DNA of 64,000 nt from Portibacter marinus (GCF_021533195.1 NZ_JAJNKB010000001.1:744001-808000), one strand, 5' to 3'. Positions 1 to 8,892 are shown, numbered from the stretch's first letter. Notes: generated from the sequence alone by a model not told the origin. A program made the numbers and translations.

Positions 1-1962
1 AAATCCCTTGTGGTACCTCAAATTCAATGTAGGGTAATGATTACCAATTACTATTTTCTTTCGTCCTCGTGTGATGTACTTTTGACCAAACTTATATAGT
101 AAGTCCAATTCGAAAATAAAAGATCTGTATCGTTCAAATTCCGCTGGAGTATTGGCCTCGCCAAAAACAAAGTCCGTCCAGCCTGCTAAATTTAGATCTT
201 CAATTGATCGCTTATCGGCATACTTAAATTCACCGGTAGCATAAAGACCATTGACCAACTCCATCACATGCCCCACACTGAAACGTTGATTTCTGATATA
301 GTTACCACGACTAATGATATTCTGTAGAGACTCATATATAGTAATCAAATCATAGGTATCACCAACAGAAGCAAATACCCGCCCAAACCTGCGAGGCATA
401 TAGGTATACCCTACTCTTAAACTCCCTTTCCAGTCATTATTCGTATATCCATAATCGACACTGTATCTGAATCCCAGGGCATTATTGTTTGAAAATTCTT
501 TCTCGACATTTCCTGCTAACTCATGACGATAACCACCTACTCCTAAGGGTCTTACAGATTGTGCAATGGACTGAAATCCCAGAGTCAGACCTTTAGATCT
601 ATTCCTGTAATTGACTCCGGACCATAGCACATCTAAAAAAGTAATTTTATTATAATCTGAATCCTGCGCCATATAATATTCCTCACTGTGCTCATAATTC
701 CACACTGAATCCTGTTTTAAAATAAAGGCCCGTGCTTCAGCTTCCACCACGATATTTTTAGGCCGCAGTTTTTGCCATATAGCCGTATCTCTTTCTAAAG
801 CTTGCTCAGAATATTTGATGATTTCATTACCGAAAAAATTCCTCTCAAAGACAGGCTCCAGGTCAAATTCTGTATCAATTACCTGAGTTTCTACCTTGTA
901 TAAATTACTTCCGATTTTAGATTGATAGGCAAAGGTCTTTTCTGTAGCTCTATATTGATCCAGAGCTACCTCCGTGTAAGCAACTTCAAATTCAAAATCC
1001 TTAAATAGTGTGATGACCTGGTTGTCCAGCGAAAGCCTTGCAGATGATATTATCCAGTTTGACCCATCCACTATAATTTCACCATTGAATAATGGTGCTT
1101 GTTTGAAAATAGGTTCGACGGCAACGGTGAACATACTATCACCCTCTATGACATCAATAGCTTGGACCTTAAACCTATAATTAACAAATGCGCCTGCACC
1201 TATGGGCGAAGTGATGGGACGATCCGATAGCGTGGAATTGTCAATAACATTGGAATACAACTCAATATTGGCCTCCCTTGGATTTCTGAAAAACTCTATG
1301 GGATTGTATTCGACCCCTTGACCACTTCCTCTAAATCCTCGATCAATATCCATTCTGGTGAAGCGATTCATTTTGTCATCATCTGAATTCTTTAATTCGC
1401 CTAATATTTCAGCCTTGTATTGGCCGTTCGAAAAATGCTGACGTGAGGCCGTCTCACTTAAATATACGATGTCGAAGCCTTCTTCCACAACTATGGTATC
1501 TTCCGGTTCTGAAGCAGGTCTGAAACGCTCAACCTGGGTTTTGATGTAGTTACTATTGCTAAATGTCGAGCGATCGGTCAAAATCTTATCCTGATTTTCT
1601 CGTACCATCCGTATGACTCTATTGCCAATCTTTGTTCTTTTCGCTTCAACCGTTACAGCTCCGATTTCGATATCGGTCGGAACCATATACACTTCTACAA
1701 AGGTATCTTTGCGAATATCCAGTTCTAAGACTTTAGTTTCATAAGTAAGGATACTAAAGTAGTATTCATTTCTACCCCGTGGAGGCGCCAGTTCAAATGC
1801 ACCGTTTTCGTCGGTATGGGTACCAAAGGATGAATTCGGGATATAAACATTTACATAGGAAATGACTTGTCCTGAAACAGAATCCAAAACCACACCGCTC
1901 AATTTCTGAGCACTTAAGCCTGTAAAAAATAAAAAGAAGATTGCAAAAAGGATGTGTTTCAT
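1..1962 (-). CDS. DUF5686 / carboxypeptidase-regulatory-like outer-membrane protein (3' end beyond window)
   Basis: The frame is open from the ATG at 1962 down to base 1, 654 codons, so the C-terminus lies outside the window. It begins with a signal peptide (MKHILFAIFFLFFTGLSAQ), followed by a CarboxypepD_reg-like Ig fold (about residues 20-95, LSGVVLDSVSGQVISYVNVY). The rest matches the DUF5686 family: a long beta-rich middle region and a C-terminal part with alternating aromatic residues typical of an outer-membrane barrel, ending here in YPTLNLRYHKG. DUF5686 proteins are Bacteroidota outer-membrane proteins of unknown biochemical role. It is divergent from the lactonase gene with 90 bp between them. 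Family call is fairly sure; function is unknown. Confidence 0.8.
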   Translation of the reverse strand, partial: MKHILFAIFFLFFTGLSAQKLSGVVLDSVSGQVISYVNVYIPNSSFGTHTDENGAFELAPPRGRNEYYFSILTYETKVLELDIRKDTFVEVYMVPTDIEIGAVTVEAKRTKIGNRVIRMVRENQDKILTDRSTFSNSNYIKTQVERFRPASEPEDTIVVEEGFDIVYLSETASRQHFSNGQYKAEILGELKNSDDDKMNRFTRMDIDRGFRGSGQGVEYNPIEFFRNPREANIELYSNVIDNSTLSDRPITSPIGAGAFVNYRFKVQAIDVIEGDSMFTVAVEPIFKQAPLFNGEIIVDGSNWIISSARLSLDNQVITLFKDFEFEVAYTEVALDQYRATEKTFAYQSKIGSNLYKVETQVIDTEFDLEPVFERNFFGNEIIKYSEQALERDTAIWQKLRPKNIVVEAEARAFILKQDSVWNYEHSEEYYMAQDSDYNKITFLDVLWSGVNYRNRSKGLTLGFQSIAQSVRPLGVGGYRHELAGNVEKEFSNNNALGFRYSVDYGYTNNDWKGSLRVGYTYMPRRFGRVFASVGDTYDLITIYESLQNIISRGNYIRNQRFSVGHVMELVNGLYATGEFKYADKRSIEDLNLAGWTDFVFGEANTPAEFERYRSFIFELDLLYKFGQKYITRGRKKIVIGNHYPTLNLRYHKGF

Positions 1963-2052
1963 TCGGATGGCAAAGTTGCAGAATAATTACTGAACTTCAA
2001 CGAAATTTAGATCAAATTAGTTTTTCTCGTGATTATTGAATTACTTTGATTT

Positions 2053-3195
2053 ATGAAGGAAACATTAATCTTTTTGATGATCTTGTTGTTCATCGGTTGT
2101 GCTGAACAGACAAGTGAAATATCCGATGATATGACTGAAGAGAAAAGCCAGAAAGTTTTGTTGTTTGTAGGAACTTACACCGATCAAGAAGGTCACGTCA
2201 ATGGTAAGGCTGAAGGAGTCTATGCATTGACTTTCAATGTTTCAGATGGCAGCTTAAGTCCGACTAACCTAAAAGCTCAGACTACAAACCCCTCTTATTT
2301 AGTGGTAGATGCAGTTTCCAAGAACATATATTGTGTAAATGAAAAAGTTGGTGAAGGGGAACAAATATCAGCTTTCTCTTACACAGATGATTCAATAACT
2401 TTCATCAACAGTTTACCGGCCAATGGAGGCGCGCCATGCTATATTACTAAAGTGGGCGATTACCTTCTGACCGCAAACTATGTGGGAGGAAATTTTGCCA
2501 TGTATTCATTGGGCGAGCAAGGTGAAATTGGTCAGCTTAAACAGGTGATTCAAAAGAAAGGCAAAGGCAAAACTTCCAGACAGGAAGCTCCTCACGCACA
2601 TATGATCACCCAAAATCCACACACCGAGGAAATTTTTGCCGTTGACCTGGGAACAGATGAAATAACCATTTACGATTTAGACCCTCAGGAGGCCTTGCTA
2701 AAAGAGATTTCGGTAATTAAACTTGCTGCAGGATCTGGACCCAGACATGTAGACTTTCATCCTTCCGAGAACCTGGTATATGTGCTTAATGAGTTGGATG
2801 GCACCATCGATGTTCTGTCCAAGCAGGGAAACACTTATCAATCTGTTCAGAATGTGAAGAGTACCGCTCAGAAAAACAATGAGGAAGCAGGTTGTGCGGC
2901 AATAAAGGTACATCCATCAGGTCAGTATCTTTATGCAAGTAACCGAGGTCCTTTCAATACAATTTCACAATTCAAAATTCAAGAGGACGGTCAACTAGAA
3001 TATATTGATGAGATTAATTCCGGTGGTGAAGTACCCAGAGATTTTACAATCGATCCAAGTGGACAATACCTGCTCGCAGCCAATCAAAACTCAAATAATA
3101 TTGTCGTATTTAATTTGGATACTGAAACGGGCCAATTGACACCTTCTGGTGTTCAAATGGCAGCGCCTACTCCGGTTTGTCTAAAATTCGAGTAA
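2053..3195 (+). CDS. Lactonase-family seven-bladed beta-propeller lipoprotein (6-phosphogluconolactonase-like)
   Basis: This 380-residue protein starts with a lipoprotein signal (lipobox FIGC, Cys16). The body is a lactonase-type propeller (PF10282), with family motifs LFVGTYTD, APHAHMITQNP, GSGPRHVDFHP, VHPSGQYLYASNRG and DFTIDPSGQYLLAANQNS. Relatives include E. coli Pgl (YbhE), which hydrolyses 6-phosphogluconolactone, but the export signal argues against a cytosolic pentose-phosphate role; a lactonase acting outside the inner membrane is more likely. The stop codon directly abuts the ATG of the serine dehydratase gene, so the two are probably translated together. Exact substrate unknown. 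Confidence 0.8.
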   Translation: MKETLIFLMILLFIGCAEQTSEISDDMTEEKSQKVLLFVGTYTDQEGHVNGKAEGVYALTFNVSDGSLSPTNLKAQTTNPSYLVVDAVSKNIYCVNEKVGEGEQISAFSYTDDSITFINSLPANGGAPCYITKVGDYLLTANYVGGNFAMYSLGEQGEIGQLKQVIQKKGKGKTSRQEAPHAHMITQNPHTEEIFAVDLGTDEITIYDLDPQEALLKEISVIKLAAGSGPRHVDFHPSENLVYVLNELDGTIDVLSKQGNTYQSVQNVKSTAQKNNEEAGCAAIKVHPSGQYLYASNRGPFNTISQFKIQEDGQLEYIDEINSGGEVPRDFTIDPSGQYLLAANQNSNNIVVFNLDTETGQLTPSGVQMAAPTPVCLKFE

Positions 3196-4596
3196 ATGGC
3201 AGGAATAAGTATTTTTGATATTTTTAAGATCGGTGTGGGACCATCTAGCAGTCATACCATGGGACCATGGAAAGCGGCTCAGGCGTTTGCTAAAAAAGTA
3301 GAGATTTCAAAAGTGAATAGCATCGTAGTGGACCTCTATGGTTCCCTGTCCAAAACGGGAGTAGGGCATGGAACCGATATAGCAGTGATGCTGGGTTTGT
3401 CTGATTTCAATGTCAAAACAATTGACACTAACAAAATCGATAAGTATATCACCAACATAAAAAGTGGCGGCGCTATAAAGCTAAGAAATGAAAAACTAGT
3501 GCCTTTCAAGCCTGAAGATCATATTATTTTCCATAGCGAAATGCTACCCTTTCATCCTAATGGAGTAAGATTTACAGCGCATTATGATGATCAAAGCATA
3601 TTTCAGGAAACATATTATTCCATTGGTGGTGGATTCATTTGTAAAGAAAATGAGCCTTTAGATGAAGAAGAGCTTGTTCTTCCCTATCCTATTGATAACA
3701 GCGAGGACTTGAAAAAATGGACTCTGAAACTAAAGACGAGCTTTTCAAAGGTAGTTTTGAAAAATGAATTAAGCCTGCGAACGAAAGAACAATTCGCTCA
3801 TGATTTAAATGAGATATGGAACTGCATGCAAGATTCTATATACCGAGGATGTCATCGTTTTGGCATTTTACCTGGTGGACTTAAAGTGGATCGTCGTGCT
3901 GCAAAAATCAATCGTAAATTGATTAAACGAGAAAATTACACCAATCTTCAAGAATGGAAAAGCGCGATTATGAACGAAAAGTATAGTTTTTCAGATACTC
4001 TTAAATGGGTATCCTGCTTTGCTTTAGCCGTAAACGAAGAAAATGCCTCTTTCGGAAGGGTGGTGACAGCTCCGACAAACGGTGCTGCAGGTGTAATTCC
4101 CTCCGTACTCATGTTTCATCATTCTTTCAATAGTAACTCTGAAGAAGATATTCATAAATTTTTACTGGTAGCTGGAGAAATAGGTAGTCTTTTTAAGAAA
4201 GGAGCCACCATTTCAGCAGCGATGGGTGGATGTCAGGCCGAAATTGGTGTATCCAGCTCAATGGCAGCTGGTGGATTGACTGCTGTAAATGGAGGAAATA
4301 TCAATCAAATATTGCAAGCGGCTGAAATAGCAATGGAACATCATTTGGGAATGACTTGCGATCCTGTTAACGGTTTGGTTCAGATTCCGTGCATCGAACG
4401 AAATACCATGGGAGCTATCAAAGCCATTACAGCAAGTCAGATCGCTCTATCTTCCGATCCAAAAAAGGCTAAAGTAAGTTTGGATGAAGTCATTAAAACG
4501 ATGTGGGAAACGAGTTTGGATATGAATACCAAATACAAAGAGACCTCCGATGGAGGCCTCGCAAAAGTCGTTAATGAAATGATGGTCGAATGTTGA
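3196..4596 (+). CDS. sdaA: L-serine ammonia-lyase (single-chain, iron-sulfur)
   Basis: Cytosolic enzyme converting L-serine to pyruvate and ammonia. The 466 residues carry both family domains: the N-terminal ACT-like/beta domain with the SSSHTMGPW substrate motif (residues 17-25) and the C-terminal alpha domain with TAPTNGAAGVIPSVL. Three cysteines expected to ligate the 4Fe-4S cluster are present: C346 (GGCQAEIGVSSSMAA), C388 and C399 (CDPVNGLVQIPC). Length matches single-chain bacterial enzymes. The ATG follows the preceding TAA with no spacing. It converges with the PRC-barrel gene, leaving 8 bp and no obvious terminator. Confidence 0.95.
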   Translation: MAGISIFDIFKIGVGPSSSHTMGPWKAAQAFAKKVEISKVNSIVVDLYGSLSKTGVGHGTDIAVMLGLSDFNVKTIDTNKIDKYITNIKSGGAIKLRNEKLVPFKPEDHIIFHSEMLPFHPNGVRFTAHYDDQSIFQETYYSIGGGFICKENEPLDEEELVLPYPIDNSEDLKKWTLKLKTSFSKVVLKNELSLRTKEQFAHDLNEIWNCMQDSIYRGCHRFGILPGGLKVDRRAAKINRKLIKRENYTNLQEWKSAIMNEKYSFSDTLKWVSCFALAVNEENASFGRVVTAPTNGAAGVIPSVLMFHHSFNSNSEEDIHKFLLVAGEIGSLFKKGATISAAMGGCQAEIGVSSSMAAGGLTAVNGGNINQILQAAEIAMEHHLGMTCDPVNGLVQIPCIERNTMGAIKAITASQIALSSDPKKAKVSLDEVIKTMWETSLDMNTKYKETSDGGLAKVVNEMMVEC

Positions 4597-4604
4597 CCTC
4601 ATTT

Positions 4605-5177
4605 TTATAGTACAGGCGAACTGGGTTGTCCACGCTTATCTCTTCTTGTCGTGAAATAATCTCTCTCATAGAAGTGATTATCTATTCTTGCTTCCTTCGT
4701 ATTTCTGAATTTTCCATATTTCTCAAGAAAATCAGAACCTTTAGTATTGACATATTTATCAACTACTGCGTATTCATAAGCTGCGTCAAAATCATCATCT
4801 TTCTGATGTCTTGGTCCAGTGTACAAGTTCTCTGCAATCATATTTTTAGCAGTTACTGTATAGGTATCCTTATCAACACTGATCAGACCTGCTGGTATTA
4901 GCATGTAATGCGCGCCACCTTCAAATCGGTCACGATATCTATCATCATTTCTATAGCCATTTCTATCGTTGATGGGACTATCCAAATGATCTTTTGTATT
5001 GACTTCTATATATCTGATGGAATCCGACGCTTCATCTACAATTACGGCATTTACTTTACCGATCTCCACATCGTTATCTGTCACTACTTTAAATCCACGA
5101 ATATCAATGGCTTCCTGGTGCTTGTCTAAGCTGTTGTAGTTGTCTAATCGTTTAAATCTCTGTGTCATCGTCTCCAT
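4605..5177 (-). CDS. PRC-barrel domain protein
   Basis: A 190-residue protein without signal peptide. Residues about 23-120 match a PRC-barrel: an IDIRGFKVVTDNDVEIGKVNAVIVDE strand pattern (here read in parts), then IRYIEVNT and a HYMLIPAGLISVDKD strand. PRC barrels occur in RimM, in photosynthetic reaction centres and in many stress-induced soluble proteins that bind unknown partners. The C-terminal 70 residues are charged and Tyr-rich (YEYAVVDKYVN, HFYERDYFTTRRDKRGQ). Similar stand-alone proteins are often osmotic or general-stress genes, but nothing here shows that directly. A short palindrome (5203-5221) lies just upstream of the start. Confidence 0.7.
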   Translation of the reverse strand: METMTQRFKRLDNYNSLDKHQEAIDIRGFKVVTDNDVEIGKVNAVIVDEASDSIRYIEVNTKDHLDSPINDRNGYRNDDRYRDRFEGGAHYMLIPAGLISVDKDTYTVTAKNMIAENLYTGPRHQKDDDFDAAYEYAVVDKYVNTKGSDFLEKYGKFRNTKEARIDNHFYERDYFTTRRDKRGQPSSPVL

Positions 5178-5202
5178 AATAAATCTTTATCATTAAAAAA
5201 TT

Positions 5203-5221
5203 GTCAGTATAACCAACTGAC
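5203..5221. promoter_or_regulatory. Short inverted repeat upstream of PRC-barrel gene
   Basis: GTCAGT (5203-5208) and ACTGAC (5216-5221) form an inverted repeat with a 7-base centre, and TATCAGT follows at once. It sits 26-44 bases before the PRC-barrel start on the minus strand, where an operator or leader hairpin could lie. Only symmetry supports it. Confidence 0.25.
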
Positions 5222-5345
5222 TATCAGTAATAAAACTGTAAAACGCGTCAATTTGTTCGATAAAAATACACACTCTCTTTTTGGTTATAGTAAAGTATTA
5301 CTCTTCATTATATGTATTATTAGTTTTTATGGACATGAGATTAGT

Positions 5346-5378
5346 AAATAAAAAATGCCTGCACAAATGCGCAGGCAC
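5346..5378 (-). terminator. Rho-independent terminator of the 72-residue gene
   Basis: Read on the minus strand, the perfect 7-bp stem TGCCTGC/GCAGGCA (5371-5377 with 5356-5362), with an 8-base loop, is followed by six T residues. It lies 27 bases after the stop of the minus-strand gene at 5405 and would end the aminotransferase-GH20-orphan transcript. Confidence 0.8.
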
Positions 5379-5404
5379 TTCTCTTTATTCAACACAGTTT
5401 GTCT

Positions 5405-5623
5405 CTATTTACCTTTGTATTGTTCCAAAAGGCCCATATACTCTGTCATAAGTTTTGAATAGTGTTCTTTTGCTGATTCAGCATATCCGGGTTCAGTTAA
5501 CATTCTGTCTACTAAAGGATATTCAGATAAATCAATGCCAGCTTGTTCCTCCATAGCTTGCTTGACCAACAATCCAAGTTCTTGCCTATTACTAAATTCT
5601 TTAACATCAAAATAACCTTCCAT
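5405..5623 (-). CDS. Small acidic/helical protein of unknown function
   Basis: 72 residues, no signal peptide, no cysteines. Strong predicted helical character (QELGLLVKQAMEEQAGID, YAESAKEHYSKLMTEYMGLL). I do not recognise a family. Support for it being real: it is followed closely by a good terminator, and it sits 30 bp downstream of the hexosaminidase on the same strand, so it could be the last gene of that transcript. The composition is that of a folded soluble helical protein. Confidence 0.55.
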   Translation of the reverse strand: MEGYFDVKEFSNRQELGLLVKQAMEEQAGIDLSEYPLVDRMLTEPGYAESAKEHYSKLMTEYMGLLEQYKGK

Positions 5624-5653
5624 GTTACTGATATGTGAAGATTTCCTATAGGA

Positions 5654-7243
5654 TCATTGCTCTATTTCTTCCAGATCCCAATTTATTTTAGGACTCTGAT
5701 AGTAATTGATGTCCTTCACATCCCAAACCTCTGCATGTTTTGCTAACCGTTCTGAATAGGATTCCCATTCTCTGTTGTCTTTAGAAGTCCAGGCAATTTC
5801 AGCAATCGCCGTCAGTCTGGGAAACATCAGGTACTCGATATCATCCATTGTGATTACCGTTTCTGTCCAAAGCGGACCTTCTATTCCATAAATGTTTTCT
5901 TTTTTGATGCCTGGTACATATTCATCCGGTTCCCAAAGATAGGCGCTGTCAGCTTCGATGTAAGCCGCCCAATGCAATCCAATCCTACTGGTAGAATCAT
6001 ACTGCATATCCAGATAAGTCTTTTTTGCAGGTGATAATATCAACTTCGCATTTTGTAAAACTCCTTTCTTCGCATTTTCTTCACTGGCCCAAAATTGGAC
6101 TACATTTCCTTCTAACATGGAAGCAGTGGCTATCTCGTCCCATCCGATGGACTTTTTACCATGGTTCTGAACAATCTCCTGCGTGCGATTCATAAACTTA
6201 ATGTAGTCCTCTTTTTTTGTGGCATGGGACTCATCTCCTCCTATATGTATGTATTCGCCTGGTGTCATAGCTGCCAATTCCCTAATTACATCATCTACAA
6301 ATTCATAGACAATTTCTTTATCGGTACAAAGCGTGCTAAAACCTACTTCTATTCCTGTATACAGATCAGGGGACTGATTATTGCAGTTTAGTTCTGGGTA
6401 GGCAGCCAATGCCGCATTAGTATGACCTGGCAAATCAATCTCCGGCACAATAGTAACATATCTGGAAGCAGCGTAATCGACGATTTCCTGGTATTGTTCC
6501 TGGGTATAGAAACCGCCTTCTCCTCCTCCAACTTGTGTTTGACCTCCAACAGCGGTAAGATCCGGCCAAGATTTAATTTCAATTCTCCAACCCTGATCGT
6601 CAGTAAGGTGAAGATGTAATCGGTTGAGTTTGTAGGCAGATACGTAATCTATCACTTTTTTCACATCCGCGACATCGAAAAAGTGTCGGGCCACATCCAG
6701 CATTGCACCTCTGTATTCATAGGAGGGTCTGTCTCGTATAGTACCCGTTCCTACTAACCATTGCACATCTTGTACACCGTCGGCATGTATCTCAGGAGGC
6801 AACATCTGTAATAGAGTCTGAATACCGTAAAACAATCCAGCTTCAGTGTCCGCAGAAATCACCAGATTTTGCTTCACGACCTCTATGGAATAATCTTCAC
6901 TGAATCTATTGTCGGTATTTTCTTCAAGAAACAGGTTTATCCCATTTGAAGCGCCAGACTTACTTCTCGCTGTAAGCTCGAATCCTGTTGCCTTGGCAAT
7001 TTGGGCGTTAAAATATTCTGCGAGCGGTCTAAGCTTTGTCTCATCACCAAGAAGGTTGATCGGTGTGGATGCTGTCATTTCAAAGCTACCTTGTGCCACC
7101 TGAATTCTCCGAGGCAAAGGAATGATATCCTCCTTTTTCAGGTCAATGTTTATGTCTTCTGAACACGAAAGTATAAGTATACCAATGAAAAGCGTCGCAA
7201 AGTAGTATTTAAGTGATCGGATCATATGTCTAATTTGATCCAA
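5654..7243 (-). CDS. GH20 beta-N-acetylhexosaminidase, lipoprotein
   Basis: Exo-hydrolase removing terminal beta-linked GlcNAc/GalNAc from chitin-derived oligosaccharides, glycoproteins or murein fragments. The 529 residues contain a lipobox (ILILSC, Cys27; an alternative start at Met7 would keep it), the GH20 N-terminal domain (about 38-165) and a catalytic TIM barrel from about 173. Catalytic Asp337-Glu338 lie in HIGGDESH; other family motifs are LHLHLTDDQGWRIEIK, PEIDLPGH and WDEIA. Lipidation suggests the periplasm or outer membrane. It lies 18 bp downstream of the aminotransferase gene on the same strand, so they may be co-transcribed, although the functions are unrelated. Confidence 0.93.
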   Translation of the reverse strand: MDQIRHMIRSLKYYFATLFIGILILSCSEDINIDLKKEDIIPLPRRIQVAQGSFEMTASTPINLLGDETKLRPLAEYFNAQIAKATGFELTARSKSGASNGINLFLEENTDNRFSEDYSIEVVKQNLVISADTEAGLFYGIQTLLQMLPPEIHADGVQDVQWLVGTGTIRDRPSYEYRGAMLDVARHFFDVADVKKVIDYVSAYKLNRLHLHLTDDQGWRIEIKSWPDLTAVGGQTQVGGGEGGFYTQEQYQEIVDYAASRYVTIVPEIDLPGHTNAALAAYPELNCNNQSPDLYTGIEVGFSTLCTDKEIVYEFVDDVIRELAAMTPGEYIHIGGDESHATKKEDYIKFMNRTQEIVQNHGKKSIGWDEIATASMLEGNVVQFWASEENAKKGVLQNAKLILSPAKKTYLDMQYDSTSRIGLHWAAYIEADSAYLWEPDEYVPGIKKENIYGIEGPLWTETVITMDDIEYLMFPRLTAIAEIAWTSKDNREWESYSERLAKHAEVWDVKDINYYQSPKINWDLEEIEQ

Positions 7244-7261
7244 TAAATTTAGTAAAATAAA

Positions 7262-8329
7262 TTACACCGCCTCTAGAACTTCGACAGGAACTATCCAATC
7301 ATACTTATCCTCTACGGTTCCATTTCTCAGCCCTGTAATGATATCATAGGCCAAATCAGCTACCTTGTAAGACTTTGTATCCAGATTGATTTCTCGACCA
7401 TCGTGATGAATCTTATGCACTTTACTCACCACTGCAGCCGTACCCGCACCAAAGACTTCAGAAAGCTTTTCTTGCTCAGCTGCTTCAAAAATTTCATCGA
7501 TCGAAACAAGCCGCTCTTCAACCTTATAACCGTGATCTTTAAAAATAGTGATAAAGCTGTCTCTGGTAATGCCTTTAAGAATGGTACCATCAGTCTGTGG
7601 CGTCACCACCACATCATCTATCACAAAGAATATATTCATCGTACCCACTTCTTGCACATATTTAAATTCTTTGGCATCAAGCCATAGAACCTGATCGAAA
7701 CCCTCTTCAACCGCTTTTTTCGCCGGATACAATGAAGCAGCATAATTACCAGCTGCCTTGGCCTCTCCTACTCCCCCATGAGCTGCCCTTACATATTGTG
7801 TTTCAGCTTTGAGGCTTACAGGTTTAGTGTAATATGGCCCCACAGGAAGGGTCAGAATGATAAATTTATAGCTCTTAGAAGGTCTTACGCCCAGGTATTC
7901 ATCGGTTGCAAACATATAAGGCCTGATATAAAGAGCACTCCCATCATGTGGTGGTATCCAATCGCTATCCAAACCTACAAGCTTGTGTAAAGCTTCCAGA
8001 AACAATTCTTCAGGAATCGCAGGCATACACATCCTCTCGGCGGAAAGATTAATTCTTTTCGCATGCATTTCGGGACGAAGCAAACATGGAGTGCCATCTC
8101 TTTTAACCGATGCCTTCATACCTTCGAAAACAGATTGACCATAGTGTAAGGCCAGATTTGCCGGGTGAAGACTTAAATTTTCTACCGGTTTAATTTCTGC
8201 ATTGATCCATTCACCATTTTTATAATCCGCAACGAACATGTGGTCGCTAAAAACCTGTCCAAACGGGATGTTATTCATATCTACCTCGTGTATCTTCGAT
8301 TTTTTTGTCTTTGTGATCTTTATCTCCAT
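7262..8329 (-). CDS. ilvE: Branched-chain amino acid aminotransferase (PLP class IV)
   Basis: Transfers the amino group between glutamate and 2-keto acids of valine, leucine and isoleucine. The 355-residue length matches the large eukaryote-like BCAT II type. Visible motifs: HYGQSVFEGMKA (substrate and PLP phosphate region), the PLP lysine K191 in GVGEAKAAGNYAASL, EVGTMNIFFV, and the C-terminal GTAAVVSKVH, which binds the cofactor phosphate. A TAACTTTG box lies 17 bases before the start, giving this gene its own promoter divergent from the psi-like gene. Confidence 0.95.
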   Translation of the reverse strand: MEIKITKTKKSKIHEVDMNNIPFGQVFSDHMFVADYKNGEWINAEIKPVENLSLHPANLALHYGQSVFEGMKASVKRDGTPCLLRPEMHAKRINLSAERMCMPAIPEELFLEALHKLVGLDSDWIPPHDGSALYIRPYMFATDEYLGVRPSKSYKFIILTLPVGPYYTKPVSLKAETQYVRAAHGGVGEAKAAGNYAASLYPAKKAVEEGFDQVLWLDAKEFKYVQEVGTMNIFFVIDDVVVTPQTDGTILKGITRDSFITIFKDHGYKVEERLVSIDEIFEAAEQEKLSEVFGAGTAAVVSKVHKIHHDGREINLDTKSYKVADLAYDIITGLRNGTVEDKYDWIVPVEVLEAV

Positions 8330-8345
8330 GATTAAATGCTTTGTG

Positions 8346-8353
8346 CAAAGTTA
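8346..8353 (-). promoter_or_regulatory. Bacteroidota -7 box for ilvE
   Basis: On the minus strand this reads TAACTTTG, an exact match to the TAnnTTTG -7 consensus of Bacteroidota primary sigma promoters. It lies 17 bases before the ATG, so the leader would be about 10 nt. No clear TTTG -33 element was seen. Confidence 0.5.
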
Positions 8354-8375
8354 GAATAAATAAATTTGTAACCTT

Positions 8376-8383
8376 TACTTTTG
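8376..8383 (+). promoter_or_regulatory. Bacteroidota -7 box for the psi-like gene
   Basis: TACTTTTG matches TAnnTTTG on the plus strand, 20 bases before the TTG start at 8403. Together with the minus-strand box at 8346-8353 it makes a compact divergent promoter in a 73-bp intergenic gap. Confidence 0.45.
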
Positions 8384-8402
8384 TTTCCTAAATCAGACTA
8401 AA

Positions 8403-8837
8403 TTGAACCACTACTTCTACGACTTCGAGCTTTTCCACTCTCCGGATTCATCCATTCCGCCAGAAAATTTTCAAGGTGAAAACGCGAAGAAGTTGCTAGT
8501 CGTTGTTCATAAGTCAGACTTTCATCAAGAAAACCAGGACTTTTTAGCTAAAGTATTATCTGCTATAAAGTTAGAGATGCAAAAAGACGCTACTATTCTG
8601 CTTATGCCTGATGATCGAAATTATGCGGTCAATGATTTGATGAATAGCCACGATTATCAAAAATGTTTGATGTTTGGAATTCAACCGACTGATGTGGGTT
8701 TTGCCATTGAAACACATTTATATTTACCCTTTGAAATCTCAGGTAAGCATTACATCGTGGGGCATAAACTTGAAAAAATCAAGGCCGATACAGATAGGAA
8801 GAAAGCACTATGGAGCGCCCTACAGCAGGTATGGTAG
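8403..8837 (+). CDS. Small protein resembling DNA polymerase III psi subunit (HolD-like), tentative
   Basis: 144 residues, soluble, TTG start (the frame is open further upstream but has no ATG). No confident family by eye. The order of segments resembles E. coli HolD: a central hydrophobic strand (LLVVVHK), helix FLAKVLSAIKLEM, strand ATILLMP, strand CLMFGI, strand YIVGHKLEKIKAD, and a C-terminal KKALWSALQQVW comparable with the HolD segment ending in RAALWQQI. Psi links the clamp loader to chi and SSB; Bacteroidota genomes usually have no annotated holD. The neighbour rdgB is a nucleotide-pool enzyme, which is compatible but not proof. Treat as a hypothetical protein with a specific testable fold proposal. 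Confidence 0.55.
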   Translation: MNHYFYDFELFHSPDSSIPPENFQGENAKKLLVVVHKSDFHQENQDFLAKVLSAIKLEMQKDATILLMPDDRNYAVNDLMNSHDYQKCLMFGIQPTDVGFAIETHLYLPFEISGKHYIVGHKLEKIKADTDRKKALWSALQQVW

Positions 8838-8839
8838 TA

Positions 8840-8867
8840 GGTTTTATGTCAATGGTTTTATGTCAAT
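8840..8867. repeat. 14-bp tandem duplication
   Basis: GGTTTTATGTCAAT occurs twice head to tail (8840-8853 and 8854-8867) between the psi-like stop and rdgB. It looks like a replication-slippage duplication. Confidence 0.8.
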
Positions 8868-8892
8868 AGTTTTAAAGTTTGATCAATAATTA

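Noticed and set aside
7243-7262. Functional link between ilvE and GH20
   Set aside because: Close spacing alone; no shared pathway, so only possible co-transcription is noted.
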